A stretch of 64,000 nucleotides of DNA from Prunus persica (Eukaryota; Streptophyta; Magnoliopsida; Rosales; Rosaceae), in contig NC_034010.1 of assembly GCF_000346465.2 (NCBI RefSeq), positions 16,708,374 to 16,772,373 on the forward strand. The letters are read 5' to 3'. Below the pieces are notes generated by a model. That model was not told where the DNA came from, made no database searches, and saw only the letters and a list, made by a program, of their open reading frames with translations. A program made the translations under genes and the position numbers. Of this stretch, positions 48,219 through 59,546 are shown piece by piece (position 1 is the stretch's first letter; every line of letters begins with the position of its first letter).

Positions 48219-50112
48219 GGTTGTACTGGAAAATGCACTGAAACAACTGAGACGCAAACACACGAAGCTTTCTATACTGAGGGGTGGTTATCGAAGAGAG
48301 AGAAAACGGGAGAGAGAAGAGAAGGAAAAGGGGTGGGTGGCGAGAGAAGAGACAGATGGTGGAAGGTTGGGTGGCAGGATAAGAGACAGGGAGGAGGGCG
48401 GAGTTGGGTTTGGTGGCGTTGTGTGGGGTTGGCTTTGGCGGCTGTGGGATTCAGTTTCAGTAATTCATTTTTCAATTTTTTTTCAATTTTAAAATTGGTT
48501 ATATTCTTGTACTTTAAATTTTAATTATTTTATTAAATCTGATTTTTGTGATTTTATATTCTTTTAATTTTAAATTGAACTTACATTTTTTTTATAAAGA
48601 TTAGTTATTAGAATTTTTCAGATTTTACTCGATGTGCCATTTCTTAAACAAATTATTAGAATGGTCTTCATACTGTAAAATGCGCATAAATACATGAAAA
48701 TTAAATGTAAAAACTCAAGATCGTGGAATAGGATAATAAATATGGAACATAATCGTATCAATTATCTCCTCTTAGGGCATCCACTTCATTTTTTAATTTT
48801 TTTTTCCTTTTTCGTTGAAACTTTGTAAATATTGTTGGAATTTAACAAGTGTCAAAACCACAGTTTTAAGGAAAAGCTCATCTTAATCTTTAATCTTTAT
48901 GAACCACTCCGCACCTGAGTTCAAATTCCCCTTCCTGTAGTTTAGGTTAGGGATCCGAATCCTTTACTTAGATTTTATCTACCATAATCTGCTTGACTTC
49001 TCTCCTACATACAACACCTCATTAAAATTTAATCCATAAGACTTCAATGGAGACATCATCTTTAGAATATAACCCAATTTTCTCATAATTAGAAAAGAAA
49101 AAACAACCCTTATTGAACGAACAAGAAACTTAACACCGTTAAACTTTTTCTTTTTTGTCGTCATAGAGTTGATTTTCACAAAACCTCAAAAAGCAGGAGA
49201 GACAGAGCAAGAACAAAGTCTAAAATATCAAACCCAACAAGGTTCTTGGAGCAAACAAACCACTTATAACCTCCCATCGTAAAAAGAAAGCAGTATTTAA
49301 GGGAATGCAGCGGCCAAAAAAAAAACCATCCCCATTAGAGAAAAGAAAGAATGCAGGAAGTATAATTAAAGTAGTCATAATCTCCATTAAAAGAAAAAAC
49401 AAAACGTTTATAACCACCCATCAAATACAGAACAAACATAAATGTACTGGACAATAACAAAAGGAAGTTTATGTCTCTAAAGCATTACTAGTTCCGTTGA
49501 GAGAGAGGGAATTTAGGATTGAAGGGGCAAGAGTATGATTTTGGGAAGCCATGTTGCAGAGAAAGGAAGAAAAGAAAAACTAAACGATTGGGTGCAGTAG
49601 TTGCAGAGAAATGAAGAAGACTAAACTGATTGGAAGGACGTGTTGCAGAGGAAAAAAGTAGGAAAAAACGAAGACTCAAGATCCTTGGGGAAGACGGTGC
49701 AGAGATAGGAAGAGAAAAAAGGAAACGATTGCGGCTGATTAAGTTTCACGTTTTTTAACAAAAAAAGATGTTCACGTTAGGTTAGGGGTTAAGTTTCACG
49801 TTACTTCAATCAGGGGATTTTTTTAATTTTTTTAATTATGAGGAAATTGGGTTTGTTTTAAAGATGATGTGTCAACTTAAAATTCTTTGGATTAAATTTT
49901 AATGAGTGGCGTATGCAGGAGAGAAGTAAGTATATCATGGCAGATAAAATCCAAACAGATGATCCATATCCTTAGATTAGATTAGAAAAGATTATCCCTT
50001 GTATAATTATTTAAAAAAAAACATAAGGAAAGTCACGCATGGAAGTCATTTCATTTTCTCTTTTCTTATTTCCAGTAGTTGTAAATAAATGTGTCATAAC
50101 TTGTAATCTAAT
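48219..50112. other. CHY1 upstream region and intergenic DNA
   Basis: A GA-rich, imperfect tract (48290-48340) would be CT-rich on the CHY1 sense strand, consistent with its 5' leader. Around 49500-49730 four loosely repeated blocks start with TTGCAGAGA or GTGCAGAGA. No gene seen. Confidence 0.45.
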
Positions 50113-50235
50113 AGGAGTCTAGCCTATTGGGAAAGAGCTTTGCCTTGCAAAACAGTGGTCTCATGTTCAAACCCCTATGGCAACTTGGTAGTGTGTGCTC
50201 GTTTGAGAAACCATCTTCCCTTTGTAGTTTAAAGT
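50113..50235 (+). mobile_element. SINE-like tRNA-derived element
   Basis: A box TAGCCTATTGG (about 50120) and B box ATGTTCAAACC (about 50164) are followed by a body resembling the one at 1370-1537 (GTTTGAGAAACC against ATGTGGGAAACC). Not a folded tRNA. Confidence 0.5.
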
Positions 50236-50535
50236 ATCGCTTGAATTTAAAAAATATATATTATAATCTAATAAATAATTGCTTGTATCAAAATAAATAA
50301 ATGAATACATAATCTAATATATTGAGTTTGATAAGAAAGGAAAAGACTAAAAAATTTATGATAACAACCAAATAGCTAATCCATCTACAATTTTCATAGT
50401 TTTTTTGTTAAGATGATCTTTAAAGGAGTTCGGCTGGAAAAAAAAATCTTTAAAAAGATGAATAATTTCCATTGAAATAACACTAGAGAGGCCAAATTTT
50501 GTGGACCACATTTAGATCACATTGTGTGAATTCAT

Positions 50536-50965
50536 GGTATGTTTACTAATCAGGAATTGAATTCCACCTGTGGAGAATTCCTGCATTTACTTCACATCAA
50601 GGATCTGAAAAGTAAGTGGGGCCCATACAAAATTAGGAATTGAATTCCTAATTTTGGAGGAATTCCTGATTTTGGAATAATTCAATTTTTGAGTGGAAAA
50701 TGGTATTCTAATTCCCAGAGAACTAACATATTAGGAATTCATCTTTTTTACCTATTATATCCTCACACAATTTTCAAAATTCCAAATTTGTCATCTACTT
50801 TAACTCAATAACGAGGACATTTTAGTGATTAGTACCACTCTTACCCTAATTTTATATGGTTTAATAAACAACTTCAATAGGAATCCAAAATCTAATTCTC
50901 CTTAATACAACCCCTCCTCAATTCAATTCATCCTCAAAATCCAATTATGGATTAGTAAACCTGCC
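50536..50965. mobile_element. MITE with GGTATGTTTACTAATC ends
   Basis: The left terminus GGTATGTTTACTAATC and the reverse complement of the right terminus, GGCAGGTTTACTAATC, match at 14 of 16 positions. The interior repeats GGAATTGAATTCC-type blocks. Non-coding, about 430 bp; target duplication unclear. Confidence 0.6.
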
Positions 50966-51644
50966 ATCTAGGTTGTTCTTCTTGAGAGGAGAGGATGTTG
51001 GCGTTTCAAATGAAAATACGTTGGAGGAAGACTTGATGTCCTTTATGCCCTGCATTTGCCCCATTCCTCATGTTAGTTTGTCATCACGAAAAAAAGGGTT
51101 TGGAGTTTTTAATACTTTTTAATCAATTTTTTTCTTTTTAAACCTTTCTCTTCCTATTTTATCTTTAGTGACGTGACAAGTGAGATACCCACTTTTGGTG
51201 TTCATGTGTGCAATAAAAATTTTTTGGGGTTAAATATGAAGAATTCTTTAATAATAATATTTTTAAAGCAAAAAAAAATTATCCCAAACCTCAACCACCC
51301 TATGTCTCTTCTCTCTCCCCCACCCCTTCTCTCCCCCCCCCCCCCCCCATCTCTCTCTCTCTCTCTCTCTCTCTCTTCCCTCTTTCTTTGACAACTACTA
51401 AGCCCACCCTACCCCTCCTCCTTCTCTCTCCCTCTTTTTCTCTTTTTCTTCAACAACCAAATCCATATCCGGGTTTTTTTAAAGAGTTTTGGGGTCTTAG
51501 TGTGGCTTGGCTATCTGGCATTTTGGGCAGTAAGGTCATTTGTGGTGGGTGGAATGGGTGCATCTCTTTCATCCATCTCCACTCTATTTTTCCAACAAAT
51601 GGGCTCAAAAGGTCCTACATCAACATTCCACCTCCTCGTTTTAG
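50966..51644. other. Intergenic, with C-run and (CT)n
   Basis: Contains a C homopolymer run (51332-51348) followed by a CT tract (51350-51375). Open frames here depend on the repeats. No gene. Confidence 0.5.
51350..51375 (+). repeat. (CT)n microsatellite
   Basis: CT tract preceded directly by a run of about 17 C. Confidence 0.9.
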
Positions 51645-52964
51645 TTAGAAATCTAGAAAAAGGGTTGCATGAGGGTTTGGTTGCGTCCTTAAGACCATCG
51701 ACATGTGGTAGCGAACAACCCAAAGGATTTACTTACGAAACTGTCCGAGGTCAATGTGGTTCTCGCAAGTTTGGAGTATTTCGTGTAAACCTCTAGGTTG
51801 TTTAGCTCCATTACCGTAGGGGAGTGGAAAAGACTATCTCAGCCACATCCGAACTGGAGGACCAAATGTGGAACCTCCATCCTACTATCTTCACCAAAAT
51901 AGATCGCCAAGCACTTTTTATTTTTGGACGCTCTACGTACACACTTGAGAAGTTGGTTGAAAAGCTTGAAAAGCTTGACTAGATCAACAAGCTTCTCACA
52001 AGTCTGAAAAAGGCAACACCATCACCAAACATAAGAAGAAAGATTTAATAAAACATCACCAGTAGTATGTTGGGGTCCGTTCACCTAACCCATCGGTCTT
52101 TGCATTGTTGCGGCCTAATCCCCAAAATCCTTTTCACTCCTAGCCATTTTTTGAAGCCGTACTTAGGAACTTCTTTCATCAAAATTGTCTCTTCAAGTTC
52201 TGTCCATAAGTTGTTATCTGTAAGGGATGGTTCTTGCATGAAGTATGGACCTACAAAGAGGGGTTCGGATAATTGAAAAGTTTGAATTCAAGAATAAAAA
52301 TAAGGTAGTGAAAGTAATAAAAGAGGTGGTTTTTTCACTTCTAACCTTTAAAACAATTATAGAGGATAGAAAGGGGAAAAAAAACATGAAAATCACAACA
52401 AAGAAATAAAAGGTATCAAGAAAAAATAAATAGGAAATTGGGTTTTGATATTATATATGAAGGGTCTAAATTCAAAATTTCAAAACAGAAGAGTGTAATT
52501 TGAAGTGTAAGGAAAAGTTTCGTATATAGACTCATAAAAGAGATGGGTTTCTCATTGCTAACATAAAAAAACAAAAAAAAAACTCAACATAAGAATTCGT
52601 AAGGGTTTAGCTTTAGCTGGAAAACCAACAAAAGGGTTGCGTGAGGGTTTGGGTACGTCCTTAAGACCATCGACAGGTGGTGGCGAACAACCCAAAAGAT
52701 TTACTTACGAAACTATCCAAGGTCAATGTGGTCTTGGCAAGTTTGGAGTATTTCGTGTAAATCTCTAGGTCATTCTGCACCATCTACCGTAGGGGAGTGA
52801 AAGAGACTGTCTTGACCACATCCGAGCTGGAGGACCAAATGTGGAACATCCATCCCGCTTGGTTCACCGACTGTTTTTGGACGCTCTTGGGACATGCTTG
52901 AGAAGTTAAGACGTGGATTGCAAAGCTTGAAAAGTTTGAGAAGATCAACGCGCATCTCAAGATC

Positions 52965-53470
52965 ATCAGCCGTGCGGCTATACTATTTATATATATATAA
53001 AATAAAAAAAGGGACCCGCCTAGCGAATATGTGCCACATGTCAAAATAAGTATAGTCGCGTGGCTATATGATTTTTAAAATTTTTTTTTTATAAAAAAAC
53101 TACGTATAGCTGCCTGGCTATACTATTTATATTTAAAAAATAAAAATAAAAAGATGCCTAGCGATATGGCGCCACATATCAAAATACATATAGCTGTGCG
53201 GGTATACTATTTTTATAATAATTAATAAAACTGACTATGGCCGCTCGGCTATACTATTTTTTAAAAAAATTAAAAACCCAAGTATAGCCAGACGGCTATA
53301 CTATTTATAAAAAAAGAGACTCGACCGAGTATAGTAGCATGGCTGCACTATTTTTTTTATTATAAAAAAACCGAGTATAGCTGGGCGGCTATACTATTTA
53401 TTAAAAAATCAAGGGACCCGACTAGAGATAAGGCGCCATGTGTCAAAATAGGTATAGTCGCACGGCTTGG
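52965..53470. repeat. Array of about nine short palindromes separated by AT-rich spacers
   Basis: The near-palindrome GTATAGCCGNNCGGCTATAC, often followed by TATTT, recurs in variant forms at about 52968, 53051, 53104, 53190, 53233, 53282, 53328, 53373 and 53451. Spacers are A/T-only or contain a second conserved block (GCCTAGCGATATGGCGCCAC-like) at about 53015, 53155 and 53415. Each copy could form a small stem. No frame or known family is visible. Confidence 0.8.
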
Positions 53471-53473
53471 CAA

Positions 53474-53574
53474 GGTTTTAACAGCACCATGTGGGACATC
53501 AGTTTTGTATCCAAGGAATGGGGGGAAATGTGCATTATTTTACTGCAATCACACCTTGTGCTGTTCTTGACATT
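53474..53574 (+). pseudogene. Plant cysteine oxidase (PCO) exon fragment, frameshifted
   Basis: About 100 bases encode TAPCGTSVLYPRNGG in one frame and HYFTAITPCAVLDI in the next. Together they match the cupin core of plant cysteine oxidases, the N-terminal cysteine dioxygenases of the oxygen-sensing N-degron pathway. The switch lies at a run of six G (53520-53525), so one extra base breaks the frame. A CAAG precedes the fragment where an exon boundary would be expected. The rest of the gene is absent. It is most likely an exon captured or stranded in the surrounding repeat array. Confidence 0.7.
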
Positions 53575-54640
53575 ATCAAGAAACATGACAGGATTCTCAC
53601 AAGTCTGAAAAAGGCAACACCATCGCCAAACAGAAGAAGAATTCTTTGCATTGTTACGCCCTAATCCCCAAGATTCTTGACATCAACAGCCAGTTTTTGA
53701 CGTTGTACTTGGGAACTCCATTCATTAAATCTGTCTATGAATTGTTATCTTTCAAGGCTGGTTCTTGCATGGTGTAAAATGGAGATTGTTCAGAATTTCT
53801 AATGTAAAATGAACTACTCTACATGTGGTCACATAGTGAACTTTTTTTTAATATGGCAAAAACTAGCACTAGAAAGTTGGAAGAGTAGAACTTGAGAGTC
53901 ATTAATCAAATTATCGAAACATGAAGTAAAGAACTGCTGAAAAGGGTTTAGATAATTGAAAGGTCTGAATTCAAAAGTGAAAGTAACAAAAGAGATGGCT
54001 TTTTCACCGCCAACCTCTAAAACACTTATAATGGGTAGAAAGAAAAAAAAGAAAAAGAAAAGAGAAATCATAATAGAGAAATAAAATGTATCAAGAAAAA
54101 ACAAAACTTTCAAGAAAAAAGAAATAGGAATTTGGGTTTTGAAATTATATTTGAATGGTCTGGATTCAGAATTTCAAAACAAAAGAGTGCAATGAGAAGG
54201 ATAGGGAAAATTTTTGTGAATAGACCATCGAGAGGTGGTGGCGAACAACCCGAAGGATTTACATACGGAATTGTCTGAAGTCCAATGTGGTCGTGGCAAG
54301 TTTGGAGTATTTCGTGAAAATCTCTAGGTTGTTCCGCTCCATCTACCGTATGGGAGTGAAAGAGACTGTCTCGGCCACATCCGAACTAAAGGACCAAATG
54401 TGCAACATTTATCCTGCTTGCTTCACCAAAATAGATCACCAAACACTTTCTGTTTTTTGAAGCTTTGGGGACACGCTTGAGAAATTGGTTGCAAAGCTCG
54501 AAAAGCTTGACATGCTTGAGGGTTTGGCTTCTTCCTTAAGACCATTGAGAGGTATGAAGAACATCCCGAAGGATTTACTTATGAAACTGTCTGAGGCCAA
54601 TATGGTCTTGGAAAGTTTGGAGTATTTCGTGAATATTGTT

Positions 54641-57600
54641 TAGACCACCTGTTGATGTTGTTGTTGATCATCATTTACACAGAGATCTTGGGATCCATAT
54701 CTGAATTGGCACATAGAGACATAGAGATAAAAGAGGAAAGGAGGATTTGTCGGCCTCAAGAGGGGAGGTGGTTGTCGCCGATCATGTGGGATGGCTAACA
54801 AGTTGGGTGGGTGGGTGTGGGAGCTTTAGTGGTTGTTGGGTATTTGTTATTTATTTATTTATTAAAAGTTAATATTGTTATATACAAGTTAAGTTAATCA
54901 ACATGTGTCAAAAAATTAGATATTTATGTAGGGGCTTTTTCGTTCCGGCAGCTGCTGATGAACCTAGGCTGCTGTAAAGAGCCAAATGTGTGAAATTGCC
55001 TCTGAGTCTGAGTTCAAGAATCAGACCCCAAGAGTGCTTCAAAAGGGTAGCTGAGCCTTAGGAAACACCTTGGTCTTCTTCATCAATGAAACCAACAGTT
55101 GCTTATAGATAAATTCTTGGCTTGGCTTGAAAATCTTGTGGCATGGAAGCTAAGCATTCATGAGTTTAGCATGAGAGAGACAAAGACAGAGGTTAGGGTG
55201 GGAAAGTGGATGCTTTGGGTAATTTTTCGGCAGCTCGACAAAGGGTTTGTCGGGTTCTGGAATGGCTTGCTAGAGGAGAGGATGGGCATAGATGGAGGAA
55301 TAGGGCTCGAAATTGAAGGGGTTTCAAGGATGAGAGGTGAATCTTATTCTTCTGATGTGTGTTGGTTCTAATGTGTAGGAGATACCCTTTTTATAGCCGC
55401 TGGAAGCTCCTCCTTCCCAAGAAATCTGAATGGGTTCTCTCTAATTTTGCCAAGTCTCCCCTTTCATTTCTCTTCTCTCCCTTTGATTCATCCTATTTTG
55501 TGAATCATTCCTTTGTCCAAACACACAAAGACAAGATTTTTGGGAGGCCTCTTTGCAGCTACTTCAGTGTTAAACTCCTATTCTGGCTACCACCTCACCT
55601 TCTTTCCTCCCTTCTTTCATGGCAAGAGGTGGTAGGAGAGAGAAATAGGTAAGGGTATTAGTTTGAAGGGTGTCTTTTCTCCTAGCAACTTGCACCCACT
55701 AATACTCTTTGGTTTTTTGGACAATCTACTTTGAAGTTTGCTTTTGGCCATATATTGGAGCCTCCTAGCAGTCTTCCTTCGTGAGTGGCTTTTGGCTTCT
55801 GTCGTTGTTTTGTCTCCAGCCATGTGCTGGAGATTTTCAGATATTTTCTTGGTTATCTGGGCCTTCCTAAAGTGATGGGTTAGCGTACTAAGGGAATGGG
55901 CCAACCTCATAAAGTGATAGACCATTTTTTTATTAAGGTGATGGGCCAATTTTCTAAAGTAATGGGCTACCTATTTCTCTCCTTAGGGGCTCCCAAGCAG
56001 CACAAAACTTCAATTTCTCGACTCATCAATGGGCCTCATGAATGCTCGTTACCATCCATACCACAACCCACTCAACAAGCCTCGAACATTTGCGTAGCTT
56101 GGCCCACTTAAGCTTATAATGTGGGTATGTGTAAAAATAATGATTTTTTGTTTGGCATTGCATATCGATTGGCGTGCTTGAATTTTATCTTCTTTGAAAA
56201 GGGATATGATGCTTGATGAAATAATTAGCATGGGCTTGTAGAGCCAGTCCCTTTTATAGCCTCATTTCAATTCTTAGCGTGACGGGCGACATATTCATTT
56301 GGCATGGTACGTGGTCGTGGCTCTTGCAAGTGTGCATGACGAATTTCGACTGTTCCGAATCGGGTCTCTTCTTAATAAGGCCACACTGGGCCAAGAATTT
56401 ATTTAGGCCTAACCCTGAATTTTTTGGGCCTCAACATTAGCCCCCTTAATTATAAGGGCCATGGACTGGTGCTAGAATGGGCCGAATAATTAAACCTAAC
56501 CCAAAAATTAAATTCCAGCAGTTACTTGCAATTTCCCAAAGCCAACTTCCTCATTCCTCCTATTTATTTATTATTTATTTACTCTTCTCTTTCCTCTTTT
56601 CGCGCACCAGAACAACACTTTTTCCATCACTCTTCTCTTCCTTCTCTTTCCTTCCTTCAACGAACTCAGAGCGAGAAAGAGAGTGAGATCGAGCAAAAAA
56701 CCACCAGTCATTAGCCACGAGAAGGGAGCTCGAGTCGAAACCGACTCCGTCACCCCCCCAAATATGAAGAAACCCACTTGTCGTCGCTAGAGGAGACCTC
56801 TTCGTGCGGGCTTTTATTCTAGAATCCCCAATTTCCTCCTTTCTTGGTGCATATGAAGCCATCCTTTGGGGGATTAACAAGGTATGTCATTTTCTCCTGT
56901 CTTTTCTTGAATCTATTGAGGAGTTTGTTGGGTTCTTTACACCCATGTGTTTTGCTCTCCGTTTTGGCAGCCAAGCTCCTAACCCCTTTGACCCATTCAT
57001 CTTTTGTCAACGTCGTAATGAAGGCACTCACGGCGTAGGCGCTAGCGAGGAAGGGCTCACATCAGTTTTGGGGTTCTCCTTTTTTTGATTTTTTGCAAGC
57101 TGCTAGAAGGGTACTTATGAGACTGTGAGGAGGCACTGTTGGTATGGATTGCTCCTCTTCCTTTCTTTATTTCTTTATTGCGTGCTGGGCCCCTCTGTGA
57201 TGGAGAAAAAAGGGTAACTTTGCATGATCCACTGCTTCTGTGTTTGTAGATTTATATATTTCTAGCATAGGAAAGCAAAGGTGCCGGAAGCTTTCATCGC
57301 ATTTCTTGCTACTGGAAGCTTTGAGCGCATCGGCTTCGTAACTTGGGCGTCTAGACTTCTATCTGGGTCTTTTGATAAGTAGTTTTTGCCCATTTGCAGG
57401 AATCGTGAGTCTTTCTTTTGACTTTGTAGGAATAGTTATAAACTGGTGCTTGGCCTAAGCTCGTTCTTCCTGTGAAACACGTGCTTGATTGGTTTTTGGG
57501 CTTTCTTCTATATCGCGGGAAATAAAGATTGACAGAATGCGTGTCTTGTAGCGCTTGGAATTTTTATTTTTATTTTCCATTATTGGGTGAAAACTTGCTT

Positions 57601-57846
57601 GCCATGAGAATTATTTGTCATCACATAACGAGAATTTTGCTTGCCATGGGTTTGAGTAATAAATTGCATGTTGCTTGAATATTTGTTCAACTACTTCTTT
57701 TGGCATGAGATTATCTTGTCATACTTGGCACATATTTCGCGTGTGCTATGTTTTTTGACCCCTTCCCTTTTTTTTTTCTCTTATTATTTCTTCCTTTTTT
57801 TTTTTTTTTTTTTTTTTCAGTGGTCCATCACTTGCCAATTTTTATC
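54641..57846. other. Intergenic, upstream of the PMD pseudogene
   Basis: No gene could be built. Several mid-length open frames (for example 55099-55371 +, 55617-55949 -, 56575-56880 -) lack recognisable domains and contain no family motifs. A long T tract ending in CAG (57793-57820) precedes the PMD pseudogene and could be an old splice acceptor. Confidence 0.45.
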
Positions 57847-59088
57847 ATGATGTCCGCTGATCTGCTATCAATCATTAGGGATCACCTCTACTCACTGGAT
57901 GACATGTTGAAGAGGGGGAGACCCCTTCTTTTGTTTAAGAATGCTGGTGAAGACGCAGTCATGGACGGAGAGCCAGCGCCGGAAATAGCTCCAATGGTTG
58001 ATCCTGCATCTATAGCAAGGTGTTGCATAGAGAATGGCATGTTTCCGGTAGTCCCTTTATTTTTTCAATATCCATGTAGCACTAGCGATGGTTGGTCAGA
58101 GTGGGTTGACTGTGAACTAAAAGACCTGTCTACTTATGACATCCTATGCCGCTCGGGGATGCTGGACGTCATCTTCCTCTCCAAACCATGCGACATCCTT
58201 ATTGAAGCTGAGATGCTTCGCCACGTGGTTAGGCGAAGGGGTACCGAGACGCACACTTTTATCTGCTTGAGGATGCGGCTAGCATTTTCCACCTCCCCAT
58301 TTGCGGCAGCCAAGATCCTTTCAACGTCACACAGACTCACGAGGACAGACAGAAGCTTGAGGTCTTAAGGAAGGGTGCCCCAGTTGCTCCCCAGCACCTC
58401 TCTACGATTTAGCAATTGGATACAGTATTCTTGGGATGCTAACAGGAATGAGCCATGTCGTCTTGCGATGCTTATATCATTATGGCTTGGGAAATTCATC
58501 TTCTGCGATTTTTCCCAAAACTGTTTGCATGAGTGGGTGTTCCCTTTGGCCTTGGCAATAGCACGTGGCAGCGTGATTCTTCTAGCCCCCATGTTCTTGG
58601 GACACCTATACCGCTTGCTTGACCAGGTTCAGTTTCTTGAGAAAGGGGCAATGGGAACTATGGTTGAGGAAATCCTCATGAACTCTAGCTTTCTGCAAGT
58701 ATTCTTATAGGAGCGCTTCAAAGGGAAAGCTGTGTCCCCACGGGCTAGGTTGCTTGTTGATTCCGGTGAGGGCTCTTACATGTCAGAAAAACTCCTTTTG
58801 GTTTGTAGGTGGTTCCGGCGAATGCAAAGGAATGGTCAAAATTTTCTGGAGCTCCTAGATGATGTTGAGAACTTCATTTTTCGTCCCTACTGTGTTCTAC
58901 TGGAGGAATTCAAGCATGTGCCCCTCTATTCTGATTCTGACGGTCTTGTTGAGGCTCCAGTCATGACGACAGAAGGCCGTCAGTTAAGAAAAGAAGCCTT
59001 GTTAAGTGTCGCGTGCCTACCCTTGCCCACACTAGGCGATGATCACTTAGAGGGTTCCGTGCATTATTTGCTAATTCACGATAAGTGA
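57847..59088 (+). pseudogene. Plant mobile domain (PMD, aminotransferase-like) gene, disrupted
   Basis: The frame from ATG 57847 reads a PMD-type protein (IARCCIENGMFPVVPLFFQY, then SGMLDVIFLSKPCDI) to about 58262, where a deletion or frameshift moves the homology to another frame (LLEDAASIFHLPICGSQDPF). It returns to the first frame near 58400 (SLRFSNWIQYSWDANRN, then PLALAIARGSV), meets a TAG at 58708-58710, and continues as PRARLLVDSGEGSYMSEKLL to a stop at 59086-59088. PMD proteins include MAIN/MAIL1 and many transposon-linked relatives. With at least two frame changes and one internal stop this copy should not give a full protein. Most of the sequence is still readable, so inactivation is not ancient. 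Confidence 0.75.
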
Positions 59089-59546
59089 CTGCTTTTTGCG
59101 GTTTCAAAAATTACCATACCGCAAATAGTCGGTCAGTTTGCGGTTTGAGCAAAAATTCGCAGTTACCAAATCGCAACCACCCCTAGTGTTGTGTGTGTGA
59201 GTTAAAGGTACTTTAAAAAAAAATTATTATTTTGTTGTCCACATGGAATCCAAGCCCATGTTTGCCTGCCACATAAATTGACGATTTTAGCCCTTACATT
59301 AACGGTAATATTAACGGAGTCACAAGGTAACGTAGGCTCAATTTGACGAATAATAAAGAATAGAGGGATGATTTGAATGAAAAATTTAATTAAGGAGCAA
59401 AATGTAAAAACTAATTATAAGAGGCAAATATAGTTCGTTCGTTATTCTCTTGTCATCACCATTCGACTGTCCCCTCAATCTCCAGAGTCCAGTCTCGTAG
59501 TAGAGAAGAGAAGATCTTTATTTTTATCTATTCAAGAAAGGGAAAA
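59089..59546. other. Spacer with hAT-like end, and TTL upstream region
   Basis: Bases 59090-59190 repeat GCGGTTT and ACCAAATCGCAACCACCCCT-type sequence; in reverse it starts AGGGGTGGTTGCGATTTGG, like ends of plant hAT elements. The rest is the TTL promoter side, with a TTATAAG near 59417. Confidence 0.4.

Larger units (their letters stand above)
51645..54640 (+). repeat. Complex repeat array: modules M1, M2, M3 in duplicate, with insertions
   Basis: Three modules recur in the same order. M1 (hallmarks AAGACCATCGACAGGTGGTG, GCAAGTTTGGAGTATTTCGT) is at about 51645-51985, 52618-52965, 54222-54512 and 54513-54640. M2 (TCTCACAAGTCTGAAAAAGG) is at about 51990-52250 and 53590-53780. M3 (GATAATTGAAAAGTTTGAAT and an A-rich tail) is at about 52255-52570 and 53940-54225. 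The first set M1-M2-M3 is contiguous; in the second, a palindrome array and a cysteine oxidase fragment separate M1 from M2. Copies of M1 share broken reading-frame pieces (DLLTKLSEVNVVLASLEYFV), so the module was probably once coding. I do not recognise the source protein. Confidence 0.75.

Noticed and set aside
55099..57088. Open frames of 60-110 codons upstream of the PMD pseudogene
   Set aside because: No domain, no supporting splice structure, and frames on both strands overlap each other.
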